DNA from: an uncultured Prevotellaceae bacterium
Lineage (GTDB): Bacteria; Bacteroidota; Bacteroidia; Bacteroidales; Bacteroidaceae
Length of the DNA stretch: 55,279 nucleotides
Assembly: GCA_945833925.1 (NCBI GenBank)
Contig: CAMAFX010000009.1
Location: forward strand, 1-55,279
Direction: 5' to 3'
In this document: positions 16,433 to 25,369 of the stretch, piece after piece
Layout: each line of letters begins with the position of its first letter
Numbering within the stretch: position 1 is the first letter of the stretch
Position numbers and translations under genes: made by a program
Notes under the pieces: model-generated
What the model was told of the DNA's origin: nothing
The model's database searches: none
The model's input: only the letters and a program-made list of their open reading frames with translations

Positions 16433-18915
16433 ACTTCACGGGCTCAGGTCTGTCGGCTGCCACAAACCTGTGCAAGCAGGGTTCTTCGGCAATGCAGTTG
16501 CCCTACGTCAGCCACACGCACAGTGGCAGGACCGACGTTTGGCAGGGTGCCCTCATCTGCGCTGGAAGCATAACAAACAGTAATGTGTGGGCAAACATAC
16601 ACACCGAGTTGTTCTTCGGCAATGCACTGACAGAGACTCAGAGCAAATACTTGGGCATTGAGATGGAGTACGGTTCTGCACTCTTTATCACCGACAACAC
16701 GGTGGAAATTCCAACCACCATCGAAAACGGCTATGCACATCTCAGCGTGGGCTACCTTACAGTTAAGGAGGGTTCAAGGATTGTCTTCGACATAAACGGT
16801 GCAGGTAATGCGTCGGGCGACAAGATGGACATTACCGGATTTGTCAGTGTACGCAAGCGCGACTGGCGTTATGGTCCTAAGTACAACGCTCCTGTGTTCC
16901 AGATCAATTCGGGCGAGAAACTTGCTGCAGGCGACTACGAACTTGGTTCTTTCACCGGCACGGTGACATACGGATCGCTAAGCAGCATAGTGGTAGAGGC
17001 ACCCAATGGAATAGATGGCACCGTAGCACAGATTTACGTTGCCGACAACAAGTTGAAACTGCACGTTGGCGACAGCAGGGTTATGGACGAATCGGGCGAC
17101 CCATACGGACTGTCGGGCAATACCTATTATATATATAACGAACTTCAGGACAAGTTCCTCAGCCGTAGCGGCAACGATGCTTACGTCGACAATTTCGGTA
17201 TCGCCATGACGTTCGAGGGCGAGACTACGTACAAACTCAAGCAGACCGACACTGGTCTTTACTACAGTGGCATGTACTGGACAACGGCAAATGCTGCGGA
17301 AGATGCTGCCACCTCGTACAGACTCGATCCGGTCGACGGCTATGATAATACATATACCTTTGCCAACACAACAAATCCGGCGGACGATGGCAATATGTAC
17401 ATCAACGTGTCTACTTTGTATCGAGTGGCTAACAACTCGAGTGCGGTCAATACGCCCGACCTGCGCAACAGTTACTGGAAACTGGTAACCGTAGAGCAGA
17501 GAAACGAGATAATAGCCAAGCGCCAGAAGGCTGCCATCATGGCTGCCGCTACTTCTGCCTCGCTCGTTGTTACCGAGAAGAGTGAACTCGACGCTCTTGC
17601 AGTGGAAGCAGACTATTCTGCATCTATCGACAGGACGTTCGGACTGAAGGCGGTCAACAATGTATATGAAGTCTACCAGGGAACTGCCAACCTTTCGCGC
17701 ACTGCCTCAGCCCTGCCTAAGGGTCTCTACCGCGTCACTCTGCCTGCATTCTATCGTCAGGGCTTCTCAACAACATGTATTGACAACAAGGACAACAATA
17801 TGTCCATTGCATACATGCAGATAAACGGCAACCAGGTGCAGCTGAGCGACTGGGCAAGTGCTTACTCGGGCACCAACAACCCCAACACGCGTGCCGAGGC
17901 TGAGACGAAGTTCAATGCCGGCAACTATCAGAACGTAACGTATTTCTATCAGCCCGAAACCGTTGCCGATGTTGACATCAAGATAGGTTGTCCTATCAAT
18001 GTAAGTGGTGGATGGCTGGCATTCGCTGCCATCAAGATTGAGCGTATCGCCCTGCCTAATTATGCCACTCTTGGCGAACAGTTGAAGGAGGCTATCGACG
18101 TGGCTCAGTATGTTGCCGACCAGTACAAGGACAATGTGGGTACGTGTGCTTTCCTCTATCCAGTCAGCATCTACAATGAATTGGTAAAGCAGATAGCAGA
18201 TGCCAACAACCTATACAATTCGGGAACGCTCACCGAGGAAAGTCTCAATGCAGCAAAGGATGCCCTGTCAAGAGCAGTCAGTGCCATGCAGACTGCCGAA
18301 CGCAATCCTATCGACCCATACAAGAACTATTACCTGACGCTTGCCAACACAGATGGCACCAACTCAAATCTCTATATGAATATGAGTGTTGACGGTGCCA
18401 GCAAGACACTTCTCAGCAGTACTCCTTTCGAGGTAAGACTCGTTGCGAGCGGTAACAATTATGTCATTACCAATCCGGATAACGGACATGTCATCGGTGC
18501 TGAATACAATGTCAACAGTAACTGGGGTACATATGGTTCGGAAACAAGACTCATCTCTAACTCGCAGGTATTTGCCATCGAACTTCAGGAAGATGGCACC
18601 ATTCGCTTTGCCAGCCAGAATAATTCGTTCCGTAACTGGGGATGGCATCTTGGCGGTCTCTCGGTAGCAGAGGGTGGTGAGATAAGTTGTTACAAGTACA
18701 AGGTTACACCGGTAAGCGACCGTTGGATTCTGACCGAGGCACCTGCACTCATCGGCGATGTTGACGTTGACCACGATGTTGATAAGGACGACCTCCGTCT
18801 GCTTGCAAATATTGTAGCAGGCGTAGAGCCACAGCGCAGTCCTGCCGACGTCAACCAGGATGGTCACATCTCGATAGCCGACCTCGCAACACTGGTCAAG
18901 ATATTGTTGAAATAA
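16414..18915 (+). pseudogene. 5-prime-truncated secreted multidomain protein with C-terminal dockerin-like domain
   Basis: Open frame of about 830 residues that reads as coherent protein from FDRINFTGSGLSAATN onward, upstream of the first ATG (16492), but has no signal peptide. Domains in order: a beta-rich segment like autotransporter-type stalks (about the first 200 residues); a lectin or carbohydrate-binding-like region (about 210-340); a galactose-binding-like beta sandwich (about 400-510); a helical segment (about 515-590); a second lectin-like beta region (about 595-730); and a dockerin-like tail with two Ca-binding repeats (DVDVDHDVDKDDLRLL and DVNQDGHISIADLATL). It lacks the start of the gene and sits out of frame next to the lyase remnant, so I call it a fusion scar. 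A truncated cytoplasmic product from 16492 cannot be ruled out. Confidence 0.65.
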
Positions 18916-18932
18916 CGTATGAATTTATAATA

Positions 18933-18956
18933 GTTAACTGGAGTTCTCCTGTTAAC
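18933..18956. repeat. Small hairpin after the dockerin-tailed remnant
   Basis: GTTAAC-T-GGAG-TT-CTCC-T-GTTAAC is a 24-base imperfect palindrome 18 bases after the stop codon and 38 bases before the terminator. It has no T-tail, so its role is unclear. Confidence 0.5.
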
Positions 18957-18993
18957 TCCCGATAACTCCAAAAAAAAGAATTTATAGAACAAA

Positions 18994-19028
18994 AATGTCT
19001 CTGACACCGACGCCAGAGACATTTTTTT
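18994..19028. terminator. Bidirectional terminator between convergent genes
   Basis: A perfect 10-bp stem, AATGTCTCTG (18994-19003) with CAGAGACATT (19014-19023), has T-runs on the + strand right side and, read on the minus strand, on the left side. It serves the dockerin-tailed remnant and the DUF2147 gene. Confidence 0.8.
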
Positions 19029-19049
19029 GTTATCTATAAAAGAAAATTC

Positions 19050-19490
19050 TTACTGCTTAATCCATTCGCTTGTGTCGTAGAAAGGACCGATATAGCCGCG
19101 CATCTTCAGCACCTTGTCGCTTTCGAACCATAACTTAACCTTGTATGTCTTACCGTTTGTAGGGTCGTAAATCTTGCCGTTCTCCCACTTGTTCTCCTTC
19201 TCGTTGTATGTAACCTTGTCGATAAGGACAATCTTGTCTGCCTGAACGTTGCGCTTGCTCTTGTCTGGGTTCTTCTCGTCGGTGCGGATGCTTCCGTCCT
19301 CCTTCTTCAGATTGTCTACCCACATAACCTGAGCACGATAACCACCAGCGTGGCTGAAAATCTTTACCTTACTTGTAACACCGTTGCGAACTACCTTGTA
19401 CGTACCGCAGATCTTGTCGGCATTGCCGTCTGCAAATGCCATCGCTGATGCCATGATGAGGCATACGAGCATGCAATAAAACTTTTTCAT
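19050..19490 (-). CDS. DUF2147-family exported protein
   Basis: A 146-residue protein with an N-terminal signal peptide (MKKFYCMLVCLIMASAMAFA, cleavage likely after AFA), so it is exported. The mature part has the DUF2147 layout: ICGTYKVVRNG, VKIFSHAGGYRAQVMWVDN, KIYDPTNGKTYKVKLWF and a LKMRGYIGPFYDTSEWIK ending. The family is a small lipocalin-like beta barrel of unknown function. It is the last gene of the minus-strand block of exported proteins and ends at a bidirectional terminator. Confidence 0.88.
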   Translation of the reverse strand: MKKFYCMLVCLIMASAMAFADGNADKICGTYKVVRNGVTSKVKIFSHAGGYRAQVMWVDNLKKEDGSIRTDEKNPDKSKRNVQADKIVLIDKVTYNEKENKWENGKIYDPTNGKTYKVKLWFESDKVLKMRGYIGPFYDTSEWIKQ

Positions 19491-19572
19491 AAATTGTTAA
19501 TTGAATTAAATTAGTTAACACTCAGTTGTCGTGATGGCAACTCTATCTTGTTTTGTTAAGGTAGTTTCTTTT

Positions 19573-19634
19573 TTCTTTTTTCCACCAACGGTTATTTATC
19601 CTATTTGGTATCGTCTATTCTTTTTTCCACCAAC
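19573..19634. repeat. 17-bp direct repeat with 45-bp spacing
   Basis: TTCTTTTTTCCACCAAC occurs at 19573-19589 and again at 19618-19634, exactly 45 bp apart, in the spacer between the TlpA-like and DUF2147 genes. The sequence between the copies is poorly conserved. The spacing equals two units of the 22-23-bp periodicity seen elsewhere. Confidence 0.6.
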
Positions 19635-19663
19635 AGTTGCCTGTTTGTTCTGTTGTCATAAAA

Positions 19664-20689
19664 TTACTTGCTGAGAGCAGATGCTACAGCCTTCTCAATG
19701 TCCTCGCCGCGAAGACCGCGCTTGAGTATGGTTCCGTCGGGACCGAAGAGAATAATCTCGGGTATTCCTTCAATGCTGTATGCATCGCTTCCTGCACGCT
19801 GTGCATTCAGAATCTGTGGATATTCTATTCCTTCTTCCTCGATAGCCTTGAGAGTCTTCTCTGGCTCGTCCCACGTTGCCACACCGATAACCTCGAACTT
19901 ATCACCCTTGTACTTGTTGTACACGGCAATGATGTTTGGTACCTCGGCACGGCATGGAGCGCACCAGCTTGCCCAGAAGTCTACCAGCACATACTTGCCT
20001 TTACCAACATAGTCTGAGAGTTTCTGTACCTTGCCGTTGTATTCAGCCTCGAAGTCGATGAACATCTTGCCCTCGGCGCTCTTGCTCTTGACGTCAATAT
20101 TCTCCTTCAGTTTCTTGATGCGTGGCATGTCGTTGTATTCCTCTGGAATCTCCTCCAGCAGTTTGGCGATGCATAAAGGACTTGCAATAGTTGTTATCTC
20201 GACGTCCGAGAGAATGAGCACTGAGCTCTGGTCGTTCTTGTGCTTGTTGACGAACTCTGTAACCATGTCGTTGATGTCGATGGCTGAGTTGTTCTCGAAC
20301 GCGTCGTAGAGCGACGACATAAACTTGGTTATTTCGTCGTTGAGTGGAGTTCCGGTGAAGCTGTTCAGTTTTTCGTTGAACGTCAGCACACCTTCCTCGA
20401 CGATGAGCTGGAGTGTGGCAGGACTTTTCTCCTCACCAAAACTGAGATGCAGAGTGAGTTCTGCAAGGGTGGGGCTTTCTACGGTTCCCTCTATGGTGAG
20501 AGTGTCTCCATCAAGGTTGCTTATCATCTGCATGGCGTTGCCGTAGGCATCCTTGAGTTCTACGGAGTCTACGTTCACACCGTGGCTGAGCATCTCGCTG
20601 ATACCCATCTTAATTGTGTATTTGCTCTCGCTCTTGCAAGCGGCAAAAAGCAGTGCCACAATGGCTATCAAAGGAAATAGTTTCTTCAT
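19664..20689 (-). CDS. TlpA-like thioredoxin-fold lipoprotein with DUF4369-type N terminus
   Basis: Exported thiol-disulfide oxidoreductase, probably anchored in the outer or inner membrane. The signal peptide ends in a lipobox (LLFAAC, Cys at residue 18). Residues about 25-200 are the beta-rich DUF4369-like region common in Bacteroidetes TlpA proteins. The C-terminal AhpC/TlpA domain (about 205-341) has VLVDFWASWCAPCRAEVP with the redox pair CAPC, and the cis-proline region GIPEIILFG. It lies between the C1B peptidase and DUF2147 genes on the same strand, which suggests periplasmic protein folding or redox upkeep. Confidence 0.9.
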   Translation of the reverse strand: MKKLFPLIAIVALLFAACKSESKYTIKMGISEMLSHGVNVDSVELKDAYGNAMQMISNLDGDTLTIEGTVESPTLAELTLHLSFGEEKSPATLQLIVEEGVLTFNEKLNSFTGTPLNDEITKFMSSLYDAFENNSAIDINDMVTEFVNKHKNDQSSVLILSDVEITTIASPLCIAKLLEEIPEEYNDMPRIKKLKENIDVKSKSAEGKMFIDFEAEYNGKVQKLSDYVGKGKYVLVDFWASWCAPCRAEVPNIIAVYNKYKGDKFEVIGVATWDEPEKTLKAIEEEGIEYPQILNAQRAGSDAYSIEGIPEIILFGPDGTILKRGLRGEDIEKAVASALSK

Positions 20690-20736
20690 TTTCTTCTCGA
20701 TTTTTTGTTGTTGATTGATTGAAAAAATTGAGTTAT

Positions 20737-20784
20737 CGTGTTGTCGATGTTTCGATACTTCGTGTTGTCAATGTTTTTACTCCT
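20737..20784. repeat. 24-bp direct duplication over the C1B peptidase stop codon
   Basis: CGTGTTGTCGATGTTT (from 20737) recurs as CGTGTTGTCAATGTTT (from 20761), a 24-bp step. The second copy contains the complement of the peptidase stop codon (20777-20779). It is a weaker case of the gene-border tandem arrays. Confidence 0.45.
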
Positions 20785-22177
20785 CTACCTGGAACATTGG
20801 GTCCCATGCTGGCAGTTTCACAGGCTTCTGCTTGAGGAGTGCCTTCTGCGACTCGCTGAGATATTTCTTGTTGACAACAACGCGGAACATATACTCGTTA
20901 AACCATTCGTCGGTCATGATGAGGTGACCTGCAAAGCCGTTGGATGCGCCCCAACTGTTCTCTACCTTCCACTTTGTAGGACGTTCGTTCGAGTCGAGGT
21001 CTACTGCCATAAGTGTCATGGCGTGGCTGCTGCCGCTGTCGAAACTCTGTATACGCTGCTTCTTGTTCATACCGAATGTGGTGCCGAACAGTGAGTCGTA
21101 GTCGTAGTTGTGCACGTCGAGCAAACCAGTGTTGCGGTTCATCTGCTTGCCAACATCGCACGAGAAGTACATCTGCACGCTGTCCTTGATGCTTGCAATG
21201 CAGAGGGGCTTGATCTCTTCGATGTCAAGGTTCAGGTAGAGCCAGTTGTGACCATCGTAGAGGTGACGGTCGTACTCAATCTCGTATACCTTGTTATATT
21301 CGCGCGAAGGGTCGTTCATCAACATCACGTAGTCGGCGTTGAGGTCGGTTCCGTCGCTTATCTCCTTGTAGAACTCGAGTGGTGTGTATGTCTTTGCTTC
21401 ACCAATCTGCTTTCCACTGGCGTCCTTCGGTGCCCAGGTGAAGGTCTTCACGGGTTCACCATAGGCAAGGGTAAGCATGTGATAGACGGTCTTGAGCATT
21501 TCCACCTTGTCTGCCTGCAACTGCTTTTCGTTCGCACCCTTCTCTGCCTTCTCGCGCAACTGAATTCCAAACTCGCGCAGCTTTCTTTTCAGATGTGAGT
21601 TGAACTCGCTCGTACTGTTCGAAACGTATGTTTCAGCCATCACATCCTGAGGAACGACACCGTACTTGCTGACAAGGTCTGCAACACCGGTGTATGTTCC
21701 GCCATCAGAGAGAGGGTTCTGGAACAACCATCTGACGGTCTGGTCATCGATGCTCTGCTTGCGTGTGTCAATGATGCCCTGAAGGAAGAGGTTACTCTTC
21801 TCCAACTGGTCGTAGAAGAAGCAGTAAATCTGACTGAAGAAGAAGTTGCTCGTTCCGAGTTTTTTCATGGCATTGTGACGAAGAACGTTCAGACCGGTAA
21901 AAAGCCAGCAACGTCCGCTGCTCTGCTGGTCGCTGATGCCTGTGTTCTTGGTTTCGAGACTGAAATAGGTGTCGGTAGCAGCACTCGAGTGCTGCATGTC
22001 GAGTGCAATCTTGTTGATGCTTGTACTGCTGATGGCATTACGCAGGGCACGGTCAGCGGCTGTGTTGGACTGGGCACTCTGTATTGTCTTCAAGACATCG
22101 GGTGTGATGCTTGTCTGCGCCTTCACCACAGGCGAAGCCATGAGCGACAGCGAAAATATTATTGCTAACTTTTTCAT
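20777..22177 (-). CDS. Secreted C1B-family cysteine peptidase (aminopeptidase C/bleomycin hydrolase type)
   Basis: Papain-fold peptidase. It has a signal peptide (MKKLAIIFSLSLMASPVVKA), unlike the cytoplasmic PepC of Firmicutes. The catalytic triad is visible: Cys in SSGRCWLFTGL (about residue 89), His in SSHAMTLMAVD (about 388) and Asn in KVENSWGASNGF (about 410). The 466-residue length matches the family. Members trim peptides from the N terminus. It lies 63 bp after GH84 and 87 bp before the TlpA-like gene, all on the minus strand, with no terminator between them. Confidence 0.93.
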   Translation of the reverse strand: MKKLAIIFSLSLMASPVVKAQTSITPDVLKTIQSAQSNTAADRALRNAISSTSINKIALDMQHSSAATDTYFSLETKNTGISDQQSSGRCWLFTGLNVLRHNAMKKLGTSNFFFSQIYCFFYDQLEKSNLFLQGIIDTRKQSIDDQTVRWLFQNPLSDGGTYTGVADLVSKYGVVPQDVMAETYVSNSTSEFNSHLKRKLREFGIQLREKAEKGANEKQLQADKVEMLKTVYHMLTLAYGEPVKTFTWAPKDASGKQIGEAKTYTPLEFYKEISDGTDLNADYVMLMNDPSREYNKVYEIEYDRHLYDGHNWLYLNLDIEEIKPLCIASIKDSVQMYFSCDVGKQMNRNTGLLDVHNYDYDSLFGTTFGMNKKQRIQSFDSGSSHAMTLMAVDLDSNERPTKWKVENSWGASNGFAGHLIMTDEWFNEYMFRVVVNKKYLSESQKALLKQKPVKLPAWDPMFQVEE

Positions 22178-22240
22178 TATTGTATTTTTCCTTGTTTATT
22201 CTTTTGGTTGCCGAATTATAAATGCTTTGTTTTTCGTTTG

Positions 22241-24463
22241 TTACTTGACTGGTTCTATTTCGAAGATGAACTGTTCGTCATTCTGTGTGCCGATGTGATC
22301 GTCTTCGCGGTTCCAGAACTGTTTGCCACCATTGCCGGCATTCTGTATGCTGAACTTGCCGTCCTTCTTGACGAAGATGTAGGTGTTCCAAGAGGAATCG
22401 TAAGGATTGTTCTTGCTCTTCCAGAAGCGTCCAATCTCGTTGATGTAGCGTCCGTCCTGCTTGTTGGTTATCTTGTAGCGTTCGGTCTTTATGTCAAGTT
22501 CGATGACCCACTGCTGGCGCTGTGGATTGATGACGTCGCGCTCGGCCTGGAACGTTGGTCGGTCGCCAACGCGGTCAGCATTAGCTTCGGTGTCGGTAAG
22601 GTACTCACCGTTAACCTTGATGAAGTACTCTCCATCCTCGATAACCTGTACGGGGAATACGTCAAGACCGTACGTGTGCTTCTGCTTGTACTCCTTGACA
22701 AGTTTTGCTACGTTCTCGTTGACATATGGAGTGATGACATCACCGCTCACCACTGGCTTAGCCTTGACGATGGAACCTTCGTAGTTGCGGCTGATGATAG
22801 CCTTCTGGGCCTGCTCGATTGCTGCCTGCGACTTGTAGTGGCCGATGAAGCCCACGGTGTCGTTCTTCTGAAGTGCAACCTGCATTGCCATCACCTGAGT
22901 TCCTCTGTCGCCGAGCAATTTCATACTCTCCACCCATGGACGAATCTCGTCGAGCATTTCTGGATGGTTCACGCTGTCTGCCAGAAGTGCGCTGGCTGAT
23001 GAACTCATCATAACGAAATCGAAGAGTGGTGACTGACCGCTCTTTCCAAACCATGTACTCTCGCCTTCGCGTCGCAGACCGTGTCCTGTCTTGCCCAGGT
23101 CTACGTTGTTACCGCAGAAGAACTTGAATGCTTCCTTCGATGTTGGCATGAGCACCTCCATGGCACGGTTCCAACTGCTGACGCTGTCGTATTCGGGCAT
23201 GTTCCAGGTGTAGTCGGCGATAGAGTAGAGGCTTACCTTGCTTGCCTCGGCATATTCCATGGGGTTAGAACAGAAACCACTTACCATATCGTTTATGTCG
23301 AGCCCGTTGCCGTAGGTCTTACCCATAAGCAGACGGCTCTGACAGTAGTCGTTGACGGGGTAGTTGAGCCAGATGAATGCCTTGCGCTTTATCTGACCAT
23401 TGATCCACTCCATATCGTTCTTTTCAATCATATCCACAACACTGTTGCCTGTCCACATGATGCGTACCTCAGGGTACATCTGTGTACCGAGCGTAGAGAG
23501 GTAGTCGCCACCGCTCCATGCCTTGTTGTACTGTGTGGGACACATTATGAGTGGCTGCACGTCCTTGTGCTTCTTCACGAAGTTGTCGGTGACGTAGTTG
23601 AGCAGGCCAGCCTGCTTGTCTCCCTTCGAACCTTCGCCCCAGATGTCGTCAAAGAAGACTGCGAACGTGCGTACGCCGAGTGAATACATTGACTCCAGTT
23701 TCTTGCACACGTTGATGGAGTCTGTAAGGTTCCACTGTATGTCCACTCCGGGATGGATGGCCCATACAAACTGCACCTTGTTCTTATGTGCAGCACTTAC
23801 CAGTTCGCTGATGAGCGATGCTTCCTTCTCGGGATACGGGTCGCGCCAGTGAAGGCGGTGATATGGGTCGTCCTTAGGTCCGTAGACGTATGTGTTCATC
23901 TTGTTTTCACCATAGAAGTCGAACTGACGAAGGCGGTCCTTGTGGCTCCATGGGTTGCCGTAGAAACCTTCGATGACGCCACGGCACTCCACACTTGGCC
24001 AGTCGGTAATCTCGACTGCCCGGACGGTGCTTCCCTTTACCATCTGCAGATAGGTCTGCACACCGTAGAAGGTTCCGCTTTCGTCGCGTCCGGCAATGAT
24101 TACCTCGCTTGGCGTAACCTTCAGATAGTAGCCCTCGGCATGTTCGGGAATGAGTTTCTTGTATTTGCTGACAGCCTTGTCGCCATATTCACCGATGGTG
24201 ATGGTTATCTCGCCCTTGTTTGCAGTCTTTGCTTTTGCCTTACTGCTTGAATCATCGCTGCTTATCTTCAGTTTGTCATTGATGAGGCGTACGGCATCCT
24301 TGTCGGCTTGAAGTGCGCCATTGATTCTGTAACTTACGGATGTGGCAAATGCCTCGTTGCCCCAGTTGCAGCTCTGTGGCAGTGGGGAGATGACGGGCTT
24401 GTCCTGTGCGTTGATGCACAAAACCGAGAACAAAGATAGGATAAGACTACTTATTCTTTTCAT
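22241..24463 (-). CDS. Secreted GH84 beta-N-acetylglucosaminidase
   Basis: Removes terminal beta-linked GlcNAc from glycoconjugates by substrate-assisted catalysis. The start chosen is the ATG at 24463, which opens a signal peptide (MKRISSLILSLFSVLCINAQ); an upstream in-frame ATG adds 16 unrelated residues. An N-terminal GH20b-like domain covers about residues 25-150. The GH84 TIM barrel (about 155-440) has GVIEGFYGNPW (163-173) and the catalytic aspartate pair in FFDDIWGEG (Asp272 and Asp273). Helical and beta-rich C-terminal domains follow, with a lectin-like tail from about 600. At 740 residues it matches the Bacteroides enzymes. It heads the minus-strand block with the C1B peptidase and likely acts on host or dietary glycoproteins. 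Confidence 0.93.
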   Translation of the reverse strand: MKRISSLILSLFSVLCINAQDKPVISPLPQSCNWGNEAFATSVSYRINGALQADKDAVRLINDKLKISSDDSSSKAKAKTANKGEITITIGEYGDKAVSKYKKLIPEHAEGYYLKVTPSEVIIAGRDESGTFYGVQTYLQMVKGSTVRAVEITDWPSVECRGVIEGFYGNPWSHKDRLRQFDFYGENKMNTYVYGPKDDPYHRLHWRDPYPEKEASLISELVSAAHKNKVQFVWAIHPGVDIQWNLTDSINVCKKLESMYSLGVRTFAVFFDDIWGEGSKGDKQAGLLNYVTDNFVKKHKDVQPLIMCPTQYNKAWSGGDYLSTLGTQMYPEVRIMWTGNSVVDMIEKNDMEWINGQIKRKAFIWLNYPVNDYCQSRLLMGKTYGNGLDINDMVSGFCSNPMEYAEASKVSLYSIADYTWNMPEYDSVSSWNRAMEVLMPTSKEAFKFFCGNNVDLGKTGHGLRREGESTWFGKSGQSPLFDFVMMSSSASALLADSVNHPEMLDEIRPWVESMKLLGDRGTQVMAMQVALQKNDTVGFIGHYKSQAAIEQAQKAIISRNYEGSIVKAKPVVSGDVITPYVNENVAKLVKEYKQKHTYGLDVFPVQVIEDGEYFIKVNGEYLTDTEANADRVGDRPTFQAERDVINPQRQQWVIELDIKTERYKITNKQDGRYINEIGRFWKSKNNPYDSSWNTYIFVKKDGKFSIQNAGNGGKQFWNREDDHIGTQNDEQFIFEIEPVK

Positions 24464-24480
24464 TTTGGTTAGTTTTAAAT

Positions 24481-24536
24481 ATTGCAATGTGCAGGTTGTT
24501 GCGACACACATCAGCCTTGCTCGTTCTCATTGCAAT
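24481..24536 (-). promoter_or_regulatory. Inverted repeat in the GH84 leader
   Basis: ATTGCAATG (24481-24489) and CATTGCAAT (24528-24536) are a perfect 9-bp inverted pair, and each contains the palindrome ATTGCAAT. They lie 47 bp apart between the GH84 start codon and its candidate -7 box. They could be two operator sites or the stem of a long leader hairpin. Confidence 0.45.
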
Positions 24537-24567
24537 TCATGATATTGTTTTTAGATGATTTATAACG

Positions 24568-24575
24568 CAAAGATA
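24568..24575 (-). promoter_or_regulatory. Candidate -7 element for GH84
   Basis: On the minus strand it reads TATCTTTG, matching TAnnTTTG, about 105 bases before the GH84 start codon. The -33 box is not recognisable. Confidence 0.4.
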
Positions 24576-24708
24576 AAAAATCTTATCCATAATCCATCAT
24601 CCCTCATTCAATATTAGCACATTCAGCGGGTTATTTGTGCGTTTTTGTGCATTTTTTGCTGATTTTTCGGTTACAAAAGCCAGCAAGAGAGAACAAAAAT
24701 GAGAGATA

Positions 24709-24740
24709 CTTGTATAAAAGCAGTTTTTTTACTACTTTTG
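24709..24740 (+). promoter_or_regulatory. Promoter of the DUF4254-glycosyltransferase operon
   Basis: CTTG (24709-24712, one base off TTTG; ACTTG in context) is followed after 20 bases by TACTTTTG (24733-24740). The start codon is 24 bases downstream. The spacing and both boxes fit the Bacteroidetes consensus. Confidence 0.6.
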
Positions 24741-24763
24741 CATAAACTATAAAACTAACAGGT

Positions 24764-25369
24764 ATGACTTTTACAGAACTTGCAAATCCTATATTCAGTG
24801 CAGTTATAAACGATTATCACAAGACAGACAATGTCGACGCACCCATCAACAATCCGTATCAGGATGGAACAATAGAGGCCGACCTCTACCTGAAAAACTG
24901 GATCGACACTGTTCAGTGGCATCTGGAGGACATCATCCGTGATCCTCAGATTGACCCGGTAGAAGCATTGGCATTGAAGCGTCGCATTGACAAGAGCAAT
25001 CAGGACCGTACTGACCTGGTTGAGAAGATTGACAGTTATTTCTACACACTCTACCACGGCGTAGAGGCAAAGGCTGATGCAACAATCAACACCGAAAGTC
25101 CTGCCTGGGCTGTAGACCGTCTCAGCATCCTGGCATTGAAGATTTATCACATGCAGGAGCAGGTAGACCGCAAGGATGCTACGCCAGAGCACAAGGCACA
25201 GTGCCAGAAGAAACTCGACGTGCTTCTTGAGCAACGTGTCGACCTGTCGACAGCCATCGACCAGCTTATTGCTGACTTCGAGGCTGGACGCAAGTACATG
25301 AAGGTCTACAAGCAGATGAAGATGTACAACGACCCAAGTACCAATCCAATTCTCTACGGTAAGAAGTGA
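24764..25369 (+). CDS. DUF4254-family protein
   Basis: A 201-residue, probably cytoplasmic, largely helical protein. It fits DUF4254: an N-terminal FTELANPIFSAVINDYH block, PYQDGTIEADLYLKNWIDTVQWHLEDIIR, and a Lys/Asp/Glu-rich helical C terminus with DRLSILALKIYHM. Function is unknown. In Bacteroidales the family typically precedes a heptosyltransferase-like gene, as here. Its stop codon overlaps the next start (GTGA), so the two are translationally coupled and a role in lipopolysaccharide or surface-glycan assembly is likely by context only. Confidence 0.85.
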   Translation: MTFTELANPIFSAVINDYHKTDNVDAPINNPYQDGTIEADLYLKNWIDTVQWHLEDIIRDPQIDPVEALALKRRIDKSNQDRTDLVEKIDSYFYTLYHGVEAKADATINTESPAWAVDRLSILALKIYHMQEQVDRKDATPEHKAQCQKKLDVLLEQRVDLSTAIDQLIADFEAGRKYMKVYKQMKMYNDPSTNPILYGKK

